In this document: one piece after another, positions 61,431 through 64,000 of the stretch | How the letters are laid out: each line of letters begins with the position of its first letter | Position numbering within the stretch: position 1 is the stretch's first letter | Assembly (NCBI GenBank): GCA_964434105.1 | Contig: CAYSTJ010000002.1 | Location: 1-64,000 of the forward strand | Origin: CAYNST01 sp964434105 | GTDB taxonomy: Bacteria > Pseudomonadota > Gammaproteobacteria > Pseudomonadales > Cellvibrionaceae | DNA: 64,000 bases | Direction: 5' to 3' | Notes under the pieces: model-generated | What the model saw: only the letters and a program-made list of their open reading frames with translations | Database searches by the model: none | What the model was told of the DNA's origin: nothing | Program-made: the position numbers and the translations under genes

Positions 61431-62526
61431 ATGGAAATCAATCCGCTAATGAATGCCCTGGCCGACATGCAAGAACGCAGCGAATCCCTCAGGGGGTATC
61501 TTTGACTACGATGTCAAAAAAGAACGCCTTGCCGAAGTCGAGCTGGAGTTGGGCGAACCCGGTGTGTGGAATGATCCGGAGAGAGCGCAGAACCTTGGTC
61601 GTGAACGGGCGGCGCTGGAAGACGTCGTTTCCACTATTGACCGATTGACTGGCGGCATACAGGATTGTCGCGAATTAATTGAAATGGTCGTCGATGAGGG
61701 AGATGAAGCCAGCCTCGCCGATGTCAGTTCGGAAATTGACGCGCTGGAAGCGCAACTGGCCAGACTTGAATTTCGCCGTATGTTTTCCGGTGAAACCGAT
61801 GAGAACAACGCGTATCTCGATATACAGGCCGGTTCGGGTGGTACCGAAGCCCAGGACTGGGCCGAAATGCTGCTGCGTATGTATTTGCGCTGGGGCGAAG
61901 ACAAGGGCTTCAAAACCACGCTTGAAGAGGCGTCACCCGGTGAAGTCGCCGGTATAAAAAGCGCGACGATTCGTTTTGAAGGCGAGTACGCATTCGGCTG
62001 GTTACGCACGGAAACCGGCGTTCATCGCCTCGTGCGCAAATCGCCCTTCGATTCGGGAAACCGTCGTCATACATCGTTTTCCTCGGTGTTTGTGTCACCG
62101 GAAATAGATGACAACATCGATATTGACATTAATCCCGCCGATTTGCGCACCGACACCTATCGGGCCAGTGGTGCAGGGGGGCAGCATGTTAACAAGACCG
62201 ACTCCGCGGTGCGCATTACGCATGAGCCGACCGGCATAGTTGTACAGTGCCAGAGCGAAAGATCGCAGCACTCCAACCGTGACAAAGCCATGAAAATGCT
62301 GCGGGGCAAGCTTTTTGAGCGGGAGATGCAGATACGGTCTGCCGAAAAGCAGGCGCTGGAAGACAATAAGGCTGATATCGGCTGGGGCAGCCAGATCCGT
62401 TCCTATGTACTCGACGATGCGCGTATCAAGGATTTACGGACCGGTGTCCAGACCAGCAACTGCCAGGCCGTTCTGGACGGTGATCTTGATCAATTTATTG
62501 AAGCCAGCCTTAAAGCCGGGCTATAA
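61431..62526 (+). CDS. prfB: Peptide chain release factor 2 (RF2), with programmed +1 frameshift
   Basis: RF2 recognises UGA and UAA and releases the peptide. The ATG at 61431 opens a frame of 24 codons that ends at an in-frame TGA (61503-61505). Reading then shifts +1 after CTT to GAC (61504) and runs to 62526, giving about 364 residues, matching E. coli RF2. The stop-codon motif SPF is at about residues 204-206 and the catalytic GGQ at about 249-251. Product level is autoregulated: when RF2 is low, the UGA is bypassed. It directly precedes lysS. Confidence 0.97.
61491..61505 (+). promoter_or_regulatory. RF2 programmed frameshift site
   Basis: AGGGGG (61491-61496) acts as an internal ribosome-binding sequence, followed by TAT, CTT and TGA-C. 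This matches the established prfB arrangement in which the CTT-TGA pair slips +1. It is intact. Confidence 0.93.
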
Positions 62527-62565
62527 CTTCTGACGATAATATATTCTGCCAGTGAAACAGGAAAC

Positions 62566-64000
62566 ATGACTGAAAAAGCGATTGATGAAAACCGGCTGAT
62601 AGCTGAACGTCGGGCCAAACTGGCAGAGCTGCGAAGTCGCGGCAATCCATTTCCCAATGATTTCCGGCCGCAAAATTGCGCCGGCAAGCTGCAGGCGAAG
62701 TACGGCCAGGCGTCCAGGGAACAGCTGGAGTCCGACGACATTGAAGTCAGTGTTGCCGGTCGGGTAATTCGAAATCGTGGCGCCTTTATGGTACTGCAGG
62801 ACGGTTCCGGTCAGATCCAGCTTTACGTCACCAAAGACGCGCGAGGTTTTGCGAAGTCGGTGGACCTCGGCGATATTATCGGCGTAACAGGGGCGCTGCA
62901 CAAATCCGGCAAAGGTGACCTGTATGTGAATATGCAGGCGTTCCGTTTGCTTACCAAAGCGTTGCGCCCACTGCCTGACAAGTATCACGGACTATCGGAT
63001 CAGGAAACGCGCTATCGCCAGCGGTATGTGGACCTGATCGCCAACCCGGAGGTCCGGGAAACGTTTGTACTGCGTTCGAAAATTGTGCAGTTTATTCGCA
63101 ACTACCTTAATGAAAGGGCTTTTCTCGAGGTCGAAACACCGATGCTGCAAAGCATTCCGGGTGGCGCCGCAGCGCGGCCGTTTATGACGCACCACAACGC
63201 GCTGGATATCGATATGTACCTGCGTATCGCACCCGAGCTCTACTTGAAGCGGCTCGTGGTGGGTGGCTTTGATCGCGTTTACGAGATCAACCGCAATTTC
63301 CGCAATGAAGGTTTGAGTACGCGCCACAATCCAGAATTCACCATGCTGGAATTTTATCAGGCCTATGCAGATTACAACGACCTGATGGACCTGACCGAAG
63401 ATATGCTGCGGCAACTGGCGGTCTCGGTGCTGGGCAAAACCCGGGTGAACCAGGGAGGTACCGAAACGACCGATGGCGATGCCGGGTCGGCAGTAATCGA
63501 TTTTAGCGATCCGTTCCGCCGGCTGACCGTGTTCGACGCCATTCTCGCCTATAACAACGACCTGAATGCGGGCGATATTGACCAACTGGCCGGCGCGCGG
63601 GCGGTTGCGGAACGCCTGCAGATTCCCGTTAAGGAAAGCTGGGGGCTGGGCAAGATTCAGCTGGAAATCTTCGAGAAGACCGTCGAACACCAACTGCAGC
63701 AGCCAACCTTCATTACCGCATATCCCACCGAGGTTTCGCCGCTTGCCCGGCGCAATGACAGCAACCCCGATGTGACGGACCGGTTCGAATTCTTTGTCGG
63801 CGGCCGCGAAATCGCCAACGGGTTTTCCGAGCTTAATGACGCGGAAGACCAGGCCGACCGGTTTCGCCAGCAGGTTGCCGAAAAAGACGCGGGCGATATG
63901 GAAGCCATGCATTACGATGCAGACTACATCCGCGCGCTGGAGTATGGTTTGCCGCCGACAGCGGGTGAGGGCATCGGAATTGACCGCCTGGTCATGTTGT
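62566..64000 (+). CDS. lysS: Lysyl-tRNA synthetase (class II), 3' end cut by the window
   Basis: About 478 residues of a class II LysRS (usually near 500) are visible; the stop lies past the window. ATG at 62566 has AGGA upstream. The OB anticodon-binding domain (about 60-150) is followed by motif 2 (RNFRNEGLSTRHNPEFTMLEFY) and, at the very end, motif 3 (GIGIDRLVML), with IAPELYLKRLVVGG and EVSPLARRN in between. The prfB-lysS order is the common gammaproteobacterial one. Confidence 0.97.
   Translation, partial: MTEKAIDENRLIAERRAKLAELRSRGNPFPNDFRPQNCAGKLQAKYGQASREQLESDDIEVSVAGRVIRNRGAFMVLQDGSGQIQLYVTKDARGFAKSVDLGDIIGVTGALHKSGKGDLYVNMQAFRLLTKALRPLPDKYHGLSDQETRYRQRYVDLIANPEVRETFVLRSKIVQFIRNYLNERAFLEVETPMLQSIPGGAAARPFMTHHNALDIDMYLRIAPELYLKRLVVGGFDRVYEINRNFRNEGLSTRHNPEFTMLEFYQAYADYNDLMDLTEDMLRQLAVSVLGKTRVNQGGTETTDGDAGSAVIDFSDPFRRLTVFDAILAYNNDLNAGDIDQLAGARAVAERLQIPVKESWGLGKIQLEIFEKTVEHQLQQPTFITAYPTEVSPLARRNDSNPDVTDRFEFFVGGREIANGFSELNDAEDQADRFRQQVAEKDAGDMEAMHYDADYIRALEYGLPPTAGEGIGIDRLVML

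Noticed and set aside
61453..62526. RF2 start at 61453
   Set aside because: It ignores the programmed frameshift; the real start is 61431 with the internal TGA.

Overview
The window is a chromosomal segment of a gammaproteobacterium, most like Pseudomonadales/Cellvibrionales-type marine or soil bacteria; I cannot name the genus. The reasons are the lptFG/pepA/holC/valS block, the ffh-rpsP-rimM-trmD-rplS block followed by dsbC, hom, thrC, recJ, prfB and lysS (an order I recall from Pseudomonas-like genomes), an Entner-Doudoroff cluster, a PilU twitching ATPase and a LolCDE operon. Coding density is high. One 100-N assembly gap (7734-7833) lies inside a tandem repeat.

Layout. 1-7.6 kb: end of a surface-polysaccharide locus (WbpM/CapD-type nucleotide-sugar dehydratase, TauE/SafE-type permease, Wzi-family outer-membrane protein, two overlapping GT-B glycosyltransferases). 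7.6-8.2 kb: 16-bp tandem repeat array. 8.2-19 kb: autotransporter esterase, 3-methyladenine glycosylase, small lipoprotein/periplasmic/PilZ genes, lolC-lolD-lolE, a membrane methyltransferase-like protein and a double-FHA membrane protein. 19-30 kb: pilU, valS, an unknown acidic protein, holC and pepA on the minus strand; lptF-lptG on plus; RDD and DUF3108-type proteins on minus. 30-38.4 kb: Entner-Doudoroff locus, with gap on minus and zwf-edd-eda divergent on plus, then an unknown gene and alaA on minus, and msrB. 39.6-41.3 kb: tRNA-Glu and tRNA-Gly from a strong promoter, followed by a small higBA toxin-antitoxin insert flanked by a 63-bp exact repeat of the tRNA-Gly 3' end. 41.3-50.7 kb: YadGH-type ABC exporter, queF, a membrane class III nucleotide cyclase, tRNA-Ser(GGA), a two-domain QueD-like protein, a NIF3-like small protein, a DUF3135 protein, a CorB/CNNM-type protein and YpjD. 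50.8-64 kb: ffh, rpsP-rimM-trmD-rplS, dsbC, hom, thrC, an unknown membrane protein, recJ, prfB with the programmed +1 frameshift, and lysS running off the window end.

How the genes work together. Zwf, Edd and Eda carry glucose-6-phosphate to pyruvate and glyceraldehyde-3-phosphate, which Gap oxidises; no 6-phosphogluconolactonase gene is present here. LolCDE and LptFG are the inner-membrane machines for lipoprotein and LPS export. Hom and ThrC make threonine from aspartate semialdehyde. QueF, and possibly the QueD-like protein, belong to 7-deazaguanine tRNA modification.

I found no convincing undescribed defence or biosynthetic system. The most unusual structures are the tRNA-Gly-flanked higBA mini-island with a possible leucine-tRNA relic beside it, the collapsed 16-bp repeat array, three unrelated 16-bp perfect palindromes in intergenic DNA, and a two-domain QueD-like protein whose halves carry complementary active-site motifs.
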